From NCBI GenBank assembly GCA_973895155.1, contig OZ316894.1, positions 11,346,001 to 11,410,000 of the forward strand: a stretch of 64,000 nucleotides of DNA, written 5' to 3'. Below, in pieces: positions 48,530-60,595 of the stretch. The stretch comes from Marsupella aquatica (Eukaryota; Marchantiophyta). Numbering within the stretch: position 1 is the first letter of the stretch; each line of letters opens with the position of its first letter. Under the pieces are notes generated by a model, which had not been told where the DNA came from, did no database searches, and saw nothing but the letters and a program-made list of their open reading frames with translations. The translations under genes were made by a program, and so were the position numbers.

Positions 48530-50876
48530 CTAATCCCCCTGTGGTTTATCTTGAATCTGCAGACTGATAATATAGGCAACCAGGCCCACATATGGAACAA
48601 ATCGAAGAACTTCTACAGTCTCCCTACTCTCTACCTTCAGGTTGTCAAGATTGTCACCGATGAGCCATGGTTGGAAGAAGGTATAAAGAGCAATATCCCA
48701 AAGAAAAGCATATGCAAGGCGTTCACTGCCTACATAGTTAAGAAAGTAATCCCATCGCTCTCCAAGAGCACCGAAACCACCCTCGGGTCGACCAATGAAA
48801 CCCCACACAACGGAAATCAAGCCGACTGCTGCACCAGCAATACCAATAGCGTATGCTCCCTTTGTCACTCCTCTGCTCAAACCTTCAAGTTTGATCCCCC
48901 GACGCCGTGGAGCTTTGCCCCTCTCTGCTGGCGAGCTATTTAGCCTGATAGCCATGTATGGTGCAAGAACAGCTGCAAAAAGAGAATGAAGGGTAGTAAG
49001 CCGACACCTGCTCGAGAAGGCCAAAGGAATACCTTGAAAACCAGGCCCGTGACCAAAGCTATGTGGTCACAGTAACTGAACCTTAAAACCAAATTACTCA
49101 TGTAACAACAAAAATATGGCTCCAACCAAACTAAAACTGTATAAAGTATATAGGCATTATGGCTTCCATCCGACAATACATTCTGGGCCCAGTTTCGGGC
49201 CCCCATCACAATAAGGAGCTAAAGTTAGACAAAAACAATTAGGACAATTAGCAAATCTGCCTCCTTGCAAGACTGGGAAGTGACGTTCCCTACTGTTTGT
49301 CAGGAACATTTGAATTATCCACAGGGTTTCCAAAGACCCTCCATATCTATCTCGCTTCCTGTCCGTAAACAGCAACGGTGCAAACAAAAGCGTCCAGCCG
49401 ATTACAATGTTGAACAGAGCCTCTGCTGTCTGCAAACCAGTCCAAAACCGTTGGTGACATGTACTTGTGGTCATAGAGGTTGGACAGGCTCAAGCGGCTC
49501 TGTGCAGCAAATCACTCTGAGTAAGTGTCAAGATGTTAAGAGAGATTACTTACTGGATGCAGCACGGGAGCTGCCAAACCATGAAATCCTGCTGCTCTGT
49601 CCAATTCGACACCAGGAACGTTTTAAGCACTCTGGGGCATTACGAAGTTGTAGCATTTTGGGTGTTTGGCTACAACTGAAAAGACAATATTTTGTCCATC
49701 ACTTCTAACAATAGCAGCAGTCCTGAGCAACCTGCCTGATAGCTTACACTCCTACATGTGATCATCAACATACTTGACAAAAACATGCAGGCAATGCACC
49801 CGTTGAAATTAGCTTAATTCTTCTACAATGAATCACTCATGCCGAATTGAACTGTCGCAGATTTGGTTAGTACCAAGGTGATTAATCTGTCAGCTCCGGT
49901 GCATTTAACCATAGGTATCCCCGAAGGAAGACTCCAAAGGATGTAAAGCAAGTTGTCATATAAAAAGGAAAGCAATTCCGAGACGAAAATGCCTCGAATT
50001 GTCCTAACATCATTTTCGTTACGCGTAGTGCAAGACAAAAACTATCATGGAAAGGGAGCAACAGTGACGCACCAGCATTAGTCAAGCTGCTTGCTAGCGG
50101 AAGCACGAAAAAAAAATTGAGCGATAGATCGATGAGCATTTGGATTGTTGATGGGCTGATGGCCCAGACTGGATCACCCTACATAGAGTAGTAGCCTCAT
50201 TAGACGGCCATCTGATATTCTTTCGCTCCTCTCAGTAACCCAGTTATGTGTGTCTGCATAGGGAGTAGTACGGTCTAGCGATTCATCCTGACAAACCATA
50301 CATCCCAACGGAGCACAGGTACAACAACTCTCCTCTGGTGATTCGGTAAGAGATTCTCACAGGAGCGTATGGCAGAATAAAGAGCCATATGACGTAGACG
50401 ACAGCCACCACCCAGCATCCAATTTGCCCTACTCCTCTTGCCAACGGTCCACCCTTCTCATCAAGTCCAATGCCAGCTTCTGGACCTTTATCAGCATCCT
50501 GCTCAGAGTCCAGTTTAACTTTGCAAATAAAAGGAGATACTATCCTGTCGTTACCCCGCCCTTGCCTCGGCCCCAGACATGCTTTTGATGCACTTGCAAC
50601 CCTAAACCTACTATAGATCTCGCCCAAGTGTGGATTTCCAAATCCTTCTCTTCTCGCCGATAGTTTCGGACTCTGCCTCAAGAGGGTGTTTGTAGGAACA
50701 TTGTTTTGAAGATAAGGAAGATGTCTGCCCCGAGGTATTCCGCAATGGCAACCGGGCCACCCGGATATGTTTGAAATAATTGAGCGATTGACATTCCCGG
50801 GGAGGTAGAATGGCGATATAGACCACGGTGCCTTTGAAGGAGAAGAACCGCTCAAGTGGCACCTTAGCTCCATCAA
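48530..50876 (-). CDS. Predicted plastid multi-pass membrane protein, four exons
   Basis: Exons 50876-50302, 50155-50073, 49425-49294 and 48972-48530 join with GT-AG borders and matching phases (2, 1, 1) into 410 residues. The Ser/Arg-rich, acid-poor N-terminus resembles a chloroplast transit peptide. About six membrane segments follow: near 151-171 (CWVVAVVYVIWLFILPYA), 200-216 (LSLNFFFVLPLA), 222-238 (ALFNIVIGWTLLFAPLLF), then GAYAIGIAGAAVGLISVVW, AYAFLWDIALYTFFQPWLI and FVPYVGLVAYIISL. Splicing restores a MFLTNTVLAPYMAIRLN motif typical of a conserved plant and cyanobacterial membrane protein type, but I cannot name the family. The likely site is a plastid membrane. The function is unknown. 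The exon 1 start is the first in-frame Met of the open frame; the second Met is equally possible. Confidence 0.75.
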
Positions 50877-52426
50877 TTACCTTCAGTTGCGTGAACTGAT
50901 GCTAAATTACGAAAATGTATAGCACTGAGGACGAGCTGCCGGTAAGCAGGGGCCTCCCTGCTATGCAAAATCTCTCTTCAATCTCGGCCCATCGACATAT
51001 GGGTCCTAGATTCAGCCACGCCTCCCCTCCCCGCCTTTCTCACAGAATGCTGCTTCGCTTAAATGGTAAGTGAAGATGTTCTCTTGATGAATTCCAACGA
51101 CGGTGGCCCCGCGGTTCGCAGTCACGGACAGACAGTTCAACCGAGCAGTAAAAGATCTCAATTCCACCTCGACGACAGAATCCACGGACTCTTCGTGGCC
51201 ATTGGCATCCCACAAATTGTCACTAGCAGATTCATTCTGCTAAAGACGAACTTGGTTGTCGGATGGAAAACACAATGGTTCAGCTGGGCAAGCAACTACC
51301 AGTGCACTAGGAGCCCCACCAAACTCTAATTGTGGGCTGCCTGAAATTGTCACTACTAGGGCGTGAATTCGTTCCTACTTGTCTCCCATTCTACGGCTAA
51401 TGTGGCTGATTTGTTGGCAAACTTGTCGGTAACCTCCAGCTCTGCTACTGTGGCTGTTACACATTATCTGGTTCAAATATTAGAAGGGCTTATTAGTATA
51501 ATTAACCCTTCCGGAGCTTTGCATTCACGGATAAATCAACACCTGGCTTATCCAGAGTTCGTGGTCCAGCTCAATTGCAAAACTAGCGGAGTTGTAATAC
51601 TAAGAAATGGGGCACTGGGGTTTCACATTATAAACCTCAATTCGGCATGAGTATCATTTGTGAAGGGCAACGTGTAACCCTTGTTTCTACTGTTGATGGA
51701 TGATCTAAGGCAGGAATTACTGACTTGGGTTGTCGCTTGAAAATGAATGGATACTTCACCGCGATGGCATATTCTTAAATATAGACGAACTTTCTGTCCA
51801 CGCAAAAATGCTCATCTCTGGCTTTCAAGAATAGGTCAATTCTAAGGAATTGATCGTAAAGTGTTGGGTATTGCCTGCTGTCTTTGAACTACTAGATTGC
51901 TGTCGGCATATTCTTCGAAGCTGTCCCTCAATCATTTTCTCCTTCGGGACATCCATACGTACCTTTCGTGATCCGCGTTCATAGCAGTTTGATTCCTAGA
52001 CAGGTCCACTTGGTGATGCGGGAGGTCAACTAAGTGCTACCATTGAATATTGTGCAAATCAAAACCTCCTACACATCCAGCTTCGCTGAAATTGGTCTCC
52101 GGATTTCAGGATTAAAATCTTTCGTTCGTTTCTTGATAAGCCTATTCAACTCAATTCTTGATGATTAGTTTTGCAGAACCCTTGTGGCAGCCATCTCTTG
52201 ACCACAACTTAAAATAAAGGAGAAATACGCAATCGCGATAGTGCCCACCCCTATAGGGAATAAATGAATGACTAGATTTCTAAATGTCCACAGATCCTCA
52301 ATCGGGGAAGTGGAGAGAGAACGAAGGAATATTCATTTCTATACAAGCTTGACAGGATGAGGACTAAAAGAGCGACAGTACACAAGCAACCTGAACTGCT
52401 GCTACTGAGTGGCTCAAACACGATCA
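50877..52426. other. Spacer between the two minus-strand plastid-protein genes
   Basis: It should contain the promoter of the membrane-protein gene and the 3' UTR of the next gene. Open frames at 51012-51329 and 51363-51650 show no domain. No repeat is seen. Confidence 0.45.
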
Positions 52427-54153
52427 CTATGATGTTCTTGCAAGGGGTAGTGATATCTTGAGCGCTGCAAGAAGGCTTTGCATGATCAGTGGTTCCCCGG
52501 GAGGCACAGAACCCTTCATCTGTCCATTCCGAATAGCTCTAAACATGGCCTTGGGTTGGTCGTCCGATTTGGGAGTAACTATGACATCGATGTGGACGAG
52601 ATCCTCCACCTTCCCCTCGATGACCCTTATGTATCCAAGTCGAACTCCACCTTCAATTCTATCCACCTTCAGATCACAAAACACAAGAATCTCAGCAATA
52701 TATATACATGCGAGAAGAAATCGTATCCTCCTTTATTACTCGTTTAGGCAACCATAAAAAAATCTATGCCTCCAGGAGATGTATACGTCAAGAGAATAAT
52801 CCCTCCACAGATAGAGCGAGTAATTCCTGGGAGGAAAAGACCGTTACAGAAATAAAGTTTTGCCATAGCAATACGAACAAAGAAAATGACTTAGTGGAAT
52901 GTGAAGTCCTAGAGCAGTAAAGCATGCCCATGCAAACCAAAATGTAGGACAAGAAAAAAGAAGTAAAGGCCTTCTGCTGATTACCGGCAGAATATCCAAG
53001 ACAAGGAAGCGAGCAGAAGGATCCTCATCAAGTCAGAGAGAGGAAAGCAGAGAATTAAAATGAATTCAACTCAAATGAACCTGAAAAAAAAGAGAATTGA
53101 GATGGAGGAGAGACAATTTCAGGAAGTACCTTTAAAGGAACTGGAAGAGGCAAATTTGCATTTTGAGTAAGATTGGTTCCCCACTGTACATACGAGAGCA
53201 ATGTCACATCCGTCCCCATTACTGGATCATTAAAACGCCTAATCAAGTCTTTTGTGCACAACGCTAGCGATTCTATTGAAATGTAGATGATTGAGAATAT
53301 TCGTGTCACACCTCACAGGCCTTAGAAATTTACAAATTTACTCTCAAACTCCCCTAAAGACTGACAAAGACAAGCAGGCACGCGGTAATTTCACTGGCCC
53401 ATAAATTTCAAAACCAGATAAATAAATAGATTACAGTCCACTTTCCATACTGCAATTCCTCTACCTCGCCCCCAACATCCTCTCCTGCTGTAAGAGAAGT
53501 ATGAGATAGTGTCACCAGCTAGAAAGACAGTTCTTTATGGCATCTTCTAAAATTTAAATGTCATCCTTGAAACTAACGAAAATTGACAGCATAACCAACA
53601 GAATTATGCATTTAACTCCGTCAACTCCGAAAAACATGAGAAACCACAATGGAACTATTTCAAACAAAATGCAGGTCAAATTCAAAGGCAGAGAATTGAA
53701 AACAAGGCACCAATCAAAACAATTGCTGCTAATTCGATCATCGGACTACTTGCAGTCACTTCACAGAGATTTAAATGCTCGCAAACCTACCTGATACAGA
53801 AGAGTTTGCAGCTTCTTCAAATCCACATCCTGCGGCAACTGAGCTGTCCCCAGAGTGATGGGGGGACCCCATTTTTCCTCGGTGAGAGCTGTTTCTTTCA
53901 ACCCTGCGTTGACTCTCCATAGCTGCTGCTGGAGGGACCTTCCTGAGTGCCAAGCGACGATCCTCGTCTTGCTGGATTGTCGCAGTACAACATCTGCAAA
54001 ACCCCGTCCATCTCGATCGACAAACCCGCCTCCAGAAGATCTAGGAGAAACGCATTGACCTGCTACTGATTGTTGGGAAGTGCCCAACGCGTAATTTGTA
54101 CATGAGACTGTAGAAATAGAAGTGGAAATGCAACTTATTGAGATGGACGCCAT
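52427..54153 (-). CDS. Conserved plastid-targeted plant protein of unknown function, three exons
   Basis: Exons 54153-53791, 53183-53130 (only 54 bp) and 52666-52427 join in phase 0 into 218 residues. The first 60 residues are Ser/Thr-rich and lack acids near the start, as expected of a chloroplast transit peptide. The mature part begins near EEKWGPP and contains LPQDVDLKKLQTLLYQ, WGTNLTQNANLPLPVPLK, VDRIEGGVRLGYIRV, FRAIRNG and VPPGEPLIMQSLLAAL. These blocks recall a plant and algal protein group sometimes labelled seed-maturation-like; I recognise the pattern but am not sure of the name. The mini-exon is supported because its removal breaks a conserved block and both its borders are canonical. 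An in-frame Met nine codons upstream (54180) is an alternative start. Confidence 0.78.
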
Positions 54154-54180
54154 AGCCGTTGTTCCCTGTTTTATTTTCAA

Positions 54181-55234
54181 TTGTCTTCTGTGGTGAATGC
54201 TGTCTGGTTTTCACGGAGGATTGGTTTCTCCAGCTGTGCCACATGGCTGTTGGTGGACGAGGGGAGTAGTGGGTATGTTTTGTTTTGCTTTTGGGTTAGC
54301 CACAAGTGCATAGGGTAGTGTGTGCGATAATGCCCCCAAAACGAGGGCTCTAGCTTAGTTTCGAGGGGATATTATTGTCCATAATGCTATTGACATAGGA
54401 ATTTTTCTATTTTGAGTAGAAGTAGAGGAGAAGTTCCATATTGTGTAGATCCAAAATCTGACTTACTGAAAACTGCAATGAGAGAAATCATGGAAGGCAC
54501 AAAGAAGTGAAGAAGTGTCACCTAGATCTGATGCACACAGACAAAATGTTTAAACTTCCTAGTACATAACATTTTGAATTTTGATTCCAAAGATGACACA
54601 TGAAGATGCATTTGATATGTAATAAAAGGTTTCTAGTGCTATCCTTTGATATTTGTCTATGGAGGAGTCTCTGTTCTCATTCATCGTAAGGAATTAGGTT
54701 CTCTGGTTACCATGGTTGGCATATGTATAATGTCAAGCAAAGACACAACTTAAAACAGCATGCCCATGACCATCCATCAAATAAGTGGTTAACACAAAGA
54801 GCTATGTGGTTCATCTTCAATAAGACTATGTACTCGGAAACACATGAGTTTTATTACACTCTAGGCCCATCGGCCATACCAAGTCTCCGCAACACACTCT
54901 CTCCTTATCTCTGAAGTGGCTCCACAACAATGAGACTGAGTTCCTCCACACAAGCAAACACTTGCTTGTGTATATAGAAGCAGCACGTACAACCTACCCA
55001 AGTGCATGATTACGGTTGGGCTTGGTGAGGGCGCTGGGTGGCTATCCACTACTAAAGCACACCAAAGTTGCCTAGGATTGGTATTTTCACTTTTTATAGT
55101 CCTATCCAACATTTAGTGCTTTACTCTCATATGGACACACAAACTCTTTCATGATACTGTTAATTTTGGGTCAAGTGAAGGCTAACTGCAAGTCTTCTCG
55201 TACCCATCTTTTATTTATGAGAATAATTCAGGGA
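54181..55234. other. Upstream flank, no gene seen
   Basis: The left part should hold the promoter of the minus-strand plastid-protein gene. No coding sequence or repeat is recognised up to the AAACT microsatellite. Confidence 0.45.
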
Positions 55235-55299
55235 AAACTAAACTAAACTAAACTAAACTAAACTAAACTAAACTAAACTAAACTAAACTAAACTAAACT
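55235..55299 (+). repeat. (AAACT)13 microsatellite
   Basis: Thirteen perfect AAACT units lie in 65 bp. Perfection implies recent expansion and likely length polymorphism. Confidence 0.98.
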
Positions 55300-55994
55300 G
55301 GACTTGCTCTATCCCTAACTCAAAATCCCCTAAAGCTCAATCCAATCTAATTATCAAGTTTTTTGGTGTTACCTTGGTTCTGAAGACTAGTTAGGTTATT
55401 AGGTCTCATAGGAATTTTTGGTGTAGATTTTTGTTTCAATCTGCCTGAGACAAAATGTATCTTTTGTCTTATTCAATTTTTTGAAATTGTTTTTTCCCCC
55501 TCTATTGAGCCTGGATAGACCAAGGGTCTGTTCTTCCTATCCCCATGCATGGACTGTGTAAAGTCATCAGTCAATTTACACGGGAAAAAGTGACCAACTT
55601 CTTTTGGAAGGACTCTTCACTTTTGCTAAGGATACCTCAAGTAGTTTTCCCAAACACCCCAACCAATTGTAAACAGTTAGTTTTTGGCAACCTTGTGCAT
55701 TTATTTTGAACTGGGATTTACTAGATTGCCTATCCACACAAATAGGATGTTTAGATCTGTCATTCTTTTTGTCCAGCATAGATTTTTAATTTAAATAGAG
55801 AGGTAGTTCAGTTTACTACAAAAGTTGTCATAGGTCCCTGAAATTTGCAAGTACACTTGTCCCATGCAGCTGGCAATTGTTGAAGGTGGAACAAGGAAAT
55901 TGTGGGTGCTAAACTGATATAGCAAAGGGTACAGAAATTAATTTGCAGTAGAGAATGGATCATATTCTGTCCGGAGGCAGCCACTAATTATTGA
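55300..55994. other. Gene-free stretch
   Basis: AT-rich, with no supported gene or repeat. Confidence 0.4.
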
Positions 55995-57036
55995 GCAGCG
56001 GTGTTGCCTGAGGGTGTAGTAAAGACAAGCCAATTCTCTCCACGGGTGAGATCAGTTGTATGGCCTAAAGGTGTAGCAAACTGGAGCCAATTCTTTTCAC
56101 AGGAGAGGTCAGCAGTGTGACCCAAGGGTGTAGCAAATCGGAGCCAATTCTTTTCACAGGAGAGGTCAGCGGTGTGACCCGAGAGTTTAGCAAATGGGAG
56201 CCAATTCTTCTCACGGGAGAGGTCAGCAATGTGACCTGAGAGTGTAGCAAATGGGAGCCAATTCTTCTCACAGGAGAGGTCAGCGGGGTGACCCGAGAGT
56301 GTAGCAAATGGGAGCCAATTCTTTTCTTTTCACGGGAGAGGTCAGCAGTGTGACCCGAGAGTGTAGCAAATGGGAGCCAATTCTTTTCTTTTCACGGTAG
56401 AGGTCAGCGGTGTGACCCAAGGGTGTAGCAAATTGGAGCCAATTCTTTTCACACGAGAGGTCAACCGTGTGACCCGAGAGTGTAGCAAATCAGAGCCAAT
56501 TATTTTCACAGGAGAGGTCAGTGGTGTGACCCGAGAGTGTAGCAAGTGAGAGCCAATTCTTCTCACAGGAGAGGTCAGCGATGTGACCCGAGGGTGTAGC
56601 AAATGGGAGCCAATTCTTTTCATTTCACGGGAGAGGTCAGCGGTGTGACCCAAGGGTGTAGCAAATCGTAGCCAATTCTTTTCACACAAGAGGTCAGCGG
56701 TGTGACCCGAGAGTGTAGCAAATGGGAGCCAATTCTTTTCTTTTCATGGGAGAGGTCAGCAGTGTGACCCAAGGGTGTAGCAAATCGGAACCAATTCTTT
56801 TCACACGAGACGTCAGCCGTGTGACCCGACAGTGAAATGGGAGCCAATTCTTTTCTTTTCACAGGAGAGGTCAGCGGTGTGACCCAAGAGTGTAGCAAAT
56901 GGGAGCCAATTCTTCTTACAGGAGATTGAGGTCAACGGTGTAACCAGGGTGTAGCAAACGGGAGCCAATTATTTTCTTTTCACGAGAGAGGTCAGCGGGG
57001 TGACCCAAGCCTGTAGCAAATGGGAGCCAATTCTTT
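55995..57036 (+). repeat. 57-bp minisatellite array, left part
   Basis: About 18 units of a roughly 57-bp motif repeat GAGGTCAGCGGTGTGACCC, GAGAGTGTAGCAAATGGGAG and CCAATTCTTTTCAC. Some units carry a 6-bp TTTTCT insertion, so length changes remain multiples of three. On the minus strand the array is open over long distances and would encode LLHSRVTPLTSPVKRIGS-type repeats. One unit near 56820-56850 is truncated and lacks GTGTAGC. Confidence 0.95.
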
Positions 57037-57487
57037 TGTCACACCATTCTAGGTAGTATTGTAGTATATCATACTATCTAGATTCGTACGTGTGCTATAT
57101 GAGCCAATAAGGTTCTATTAGGTTTGTGTGGGAGAGTAGTTCTCCTTGTGAGGCATTGGAAAGTTATCTTTTGATATTGAGCCTTGGAGAGGGGAGCTCG
57201 TGTTGTGGCTATGGTGGCTGAGAGCTCCTTCTGTGTAATATAGATTCCTTGAGTGCAAGGTGCGTTGGCTTGACATATGTGTGCAATCGGATGAGACAGG
57301 ATTGAGTGCGTATTGTTGACATCGATCGCTGGTTGGATTGTATTGAGATTATTGTGAATTTTGGACATGTGTGGACATGAGTTCCACTTGTTCTCCATTC
57401 TCTTATGTATGTGTGATGTATTGTGCTTAGTTGTGGATGCATGTGACAAACAATGTATGTTATGTAGTGATGTGTATGCACATGACA
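57037..57487 (+). mobile_element. Probable solo LTR inserted in the minisatellite, 451 bp
   Basis: The insert begins TGTCACACC and ends CACATGACA, giving TGTCA...TGACA inverted termini. It is flanked by CTTT on both sides (57033-57036 and 57488-57491), a 4-bp target duplication; the minisatellite continues on each side. Inside are a CCAATAA motif and a TGTGTAATATAGATT box that could be promoter-like. No primer-binding site or coding domain flanks it, so the remainder of the element would have been lost by LTR recombination. The 4-bp rather than 5-bp duplication leaves some doubt. Confidence 0.6.
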
Positions 57488-57672
57488 CTTTTCATAGAAG
57501 AGGTCAGCGGTGTGACCCGAGGGTGTAGCAAATGGGAGCCAATTCTTTTCACAGGAGAGGTTAGTGGTGTGACCCGAGGGTGTAACAAACATGAGCCAAT
57601 TCTTTTCACAGGAGAGGTCCAAGGTGTGACTGCGGGAATAGCAAACTTAAGCCAATTCTTTTCACAGGAAAG
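57488..57672 (+). repeat. 57-bp minisatellite array, right part
   Basis: Three more units of the same motif follow the insert, at about 57497, 57556 and 57615. The last is degenerate. Confidence 0.9.
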
Positions 57673-58393
57673 ATCATGAGTTGCAAGTAAAGTAAAAGGA
57701 GATTGAGAGAAGCCCAGTGAGGGAATAGGGTCTTAACGAGTGGAGAGCTCGGATAGGATAGGGCCACACACATGGCAGCCTTACAGCAAGCCTAATCGGC
57801 AACCTGGGCCATGGCGAATGGGACTGCCAGTTGTTTCTTTGGGCACGACCAGCACGAATCGAAGCACGAATTGGTACTGTCAGGCCTGAATTTGAGCTGG
57901 GCACTTTTCCATGCAAGAGCTCGCCGCGGCAGACATGCAGAGCAATCACGAGGACCCGGCGATTTCTGCCCCTTGCTGAAACATTTGTGGTGTAGGCAAA
58001 GATGTGGTTCAGCACCTGTTAGGCTGTGGATTGAATCCCATCGGAAGCAGAGATAGCTTTGGTGTCCTCTGAGTGAGAACAGCAAAAGATCGCCAGATCC
58101 TACAAGAGGAACGGACAACTGTTTCTTCAAGACGGAAAGGTGCAAGGGGTTGAGAGATTTTTGCATTCTCTGGAAGAAACCGAGGACGAACAGTACGGCC
58201 TAGAGGAACAGAGACATCATTTTTTGAGGGACTGAAGAGTGTAATGTGTTGATAACTTTGGCGTTTCTGGGTGCCGTTGCTGCTGTAGGAGACCGACTCT
58301 TGACGATTAGCTTGCTGTATAGAGCAGAATCGGGCGTGTTCCTCAACATATTGTTGAAATCAATCACAGACGGCAGCCACTCCTCTCAGGAAA
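57673..58393 (+). promoter_or_regulatory. Probable promoter and leader of the GST gene
   Basis: No gene is supported between the minisatellite and the GST start. No TATA box or defined leader can be fixed. Confidence 0.35.
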
Positions 58394-60595
58394 ATGGCAT
58401 CCGTGACCTTCTACACGTACCCCCTGGCCTTCAATCCAGCGAAGGCGAAGCTGGCTCTGGATGAAAAGGGGATTAAGGTAAGCTGGCTGGAGCCGTAACC
58501 CAGTGTTTGAGAGACGTTATGTACATTTGACAGATTTTGGAATTTTTGAGCTCTCATCTGGGAAGGGACGTTGTGTCGTAGATCTGAGCCCACAAGACTC
58601 GAGTCATGATTTTCTCTCTTCGGTTGAACTGCGTCGTGACAAGTTCCTGACCCTGATTCGGCTCAGCCAACCCTCAGTTTTTCAGCTCAGTATATGACAT
58701 ATGGGACGTCGGAATCTTGCAATGTTGAAGGGAGGCACAGAACAGCCAATTGAAGTGGGACGTTGGCTTGTGTTTTTACATTGCACTCGGGGCAGGCAAC
58801 GAGCTCTCGTTCTGGAAATTTCTTTGCGTGGTGTTGAAAATGATGCCTCAATGGCAGGGAGCTAGGTTGGGAGAAACGCGTTCTTTTGTTTGTCAAGGGT
58901 TACTGAGAATTTTGAACCTCATCTTGGAAGTGTTGTCACTTGGAGAGAGAGCAGAGAGCAGATGCCGCCACGGCATTCAATCCCTAGAGTTCGGTTTGAT
59001 ATACTGGTTTGCTGATGTTATTGGTTGACCAAGGCAGACCAGAATCTAGATTTTGCAGGTGCCGTAGCTCTCCATGGCATCACTGTCATGATCCTCGCTA
59101 CCTCTGGCGAAATAATCGCCACAAGACCCGAAGTTTGAGTGATGATTGTGTTTGCTTTGCGGTCAACCCCGCCCAGATCGAAGTCAGGGCCATAATCACC
59201 TTGTCCCGCAATTCTACTCTATTCAAGAAGCCCTTCAACCTCTTATGTTTTAAGTGCGGTTGCGTCCGTTCTTGACGAGATTTGAAACTTCTATGTCTAG
59301 GATGCATCGTCAGAGCCTTTTAATGGAAACTTTCGTTCAGGATAGCTCTCATCTGTGTGGCTAAACTTTTGGGTTGGAATGCATACATGCAGTACGCGGA
59401 GAAGAAAATTGACATCATAGGCAGTCAATCCTTGGAGCCTTGGTATATCAAACTGAATCCCGCAGGCTCTGCTCCGACTCTGGTTGCTGGTGAGAAGGTT
59501 ATCCCAGAATCCGCCGATATTATCAGGTGAGCTTCTACTCTGGAGGTTTGCTATCATCCCTGGCGAGCTCCATCGAAGTGAGAATGTAATCCAGATTGAG
59601 AAAATGAATCTTGAGTCAGATATTGTCTTAGCAAAATCTTACTCTAAAATGTCTCCAGAGACAATGTTGTACTTCAAATTTCAACGATTGTACCAAACAT
59701 GTATTACAAATGCTCTCCATAATAGCAATGATGGAAAACAATCTTCAGACTATGTACATAATAGATAGATAGGCATCCATAGGGGAATATCCGTTTACAA
59801 CGTTGTCTTTGGACAAATTTAAATAGCACTTGTACACACGCCAAGCCGAGATGAGTGGAATGCAGAGCGTTGCTTTTTGAAGATGCACTAACAGACGGTC
59901 TGGCGTCGACCTCCTAACATAGGAGAAGAAATGTGCGAGATTTGTGATGCCTGAAGTCTATTTCACTTCGAATTCTCGCATTTGATGTCTTGCGTTTTCG
60001 CAGATGGGCTGATGATCAGGGGAATAGTCCTCTGGGTGGGGACAAAGTGGATAGACAATTCGTTTCCGAGTGGCTCAACAAGGTGGATTCCTGGGATGGG
60101 AACCTCTACGCAGCAGCCTGGAGTGGAGCTGGCTCGTTTCTGAAGGTCAGCAACAACCACAAGATTAAAGTAGCAGAGGCTGCTGCCAAAAGAAATCCCG
60201 ACCTAGCGGATGTATATATGAAGAAGATTGAGAATCTGAAGAAAATCAATGAGGAACCCAGTAACAAGGCGTTAGTGGACTCCAACAAAGCGCAGTTGGT
60301 GGACCTGTTGGATGAGGCTGACACTCGGCTAAGCTCGAGTAAATATCTGGCCGGGGATGAGTATAGCATGGCAGATGTTATCTTCACCCCCGTTCTGTAT
60401 CGGCTACCTCAAGTGTCACAGGAAAAGGAACTACTGGACCCGAGAGTGAATGTGAAAAAGTATTGGGGAGATCTGAAGAAGAGGCCTAGCTATCGAACCA
60501 CGTTCGCCGCTTCTGAGAATCCATTTTATGCTGCGAAAACAGCATTGCCCTCCTTGTTTGATATTCTATACTCCAAGGTCTTCAACAAATACTGA
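58394..60595 (+). CDS. TCHQD-like glutathione S-transferase, three exons
   Basis: Exons 58394-58477, 59393-59526 and 60004-60595 join with GT-AG borders (phases 0 and 2) into 269 residues, close to the 266 of Arabidopsis TCHQD. Residues 1-75 form the thioredoxin-like glutathione-binding half: YTYPLAFNPAKAKLALDEKG, SAPT with the cis-Pro at 56, and PESADIIR (66-73) with the Glu-Ser that holds glutathione. The helical half carries LLDEADTRL, YLAGDEYSMADV (187-198), PVLYRL and YWGDLKKRPSY (226-236), all characteristic of TCHQD. At the usual catalytic Ser/Cys position before the first helix the sequence reads Phe-Asn-Pro, so normal glutathione ionisation may be lost. A cytosolic or membrane-associated location is likely. 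The exact substrate is unknown. Confidence 0.9.

Noticed and set aside
56342-56898. Long minus-strand repeat-peptide frames as genes
   Set aside because: They arise from the 57-bp minisatellite; no start context, exon borders or non-repeat sequence support a gene. Kept only as a finding.
57037-57487. Insert considered as a MITE
   Set aside because: TG...CA ends, 5-bp termini and length fit an LTR better than a DNA transposon with longer TIRs.
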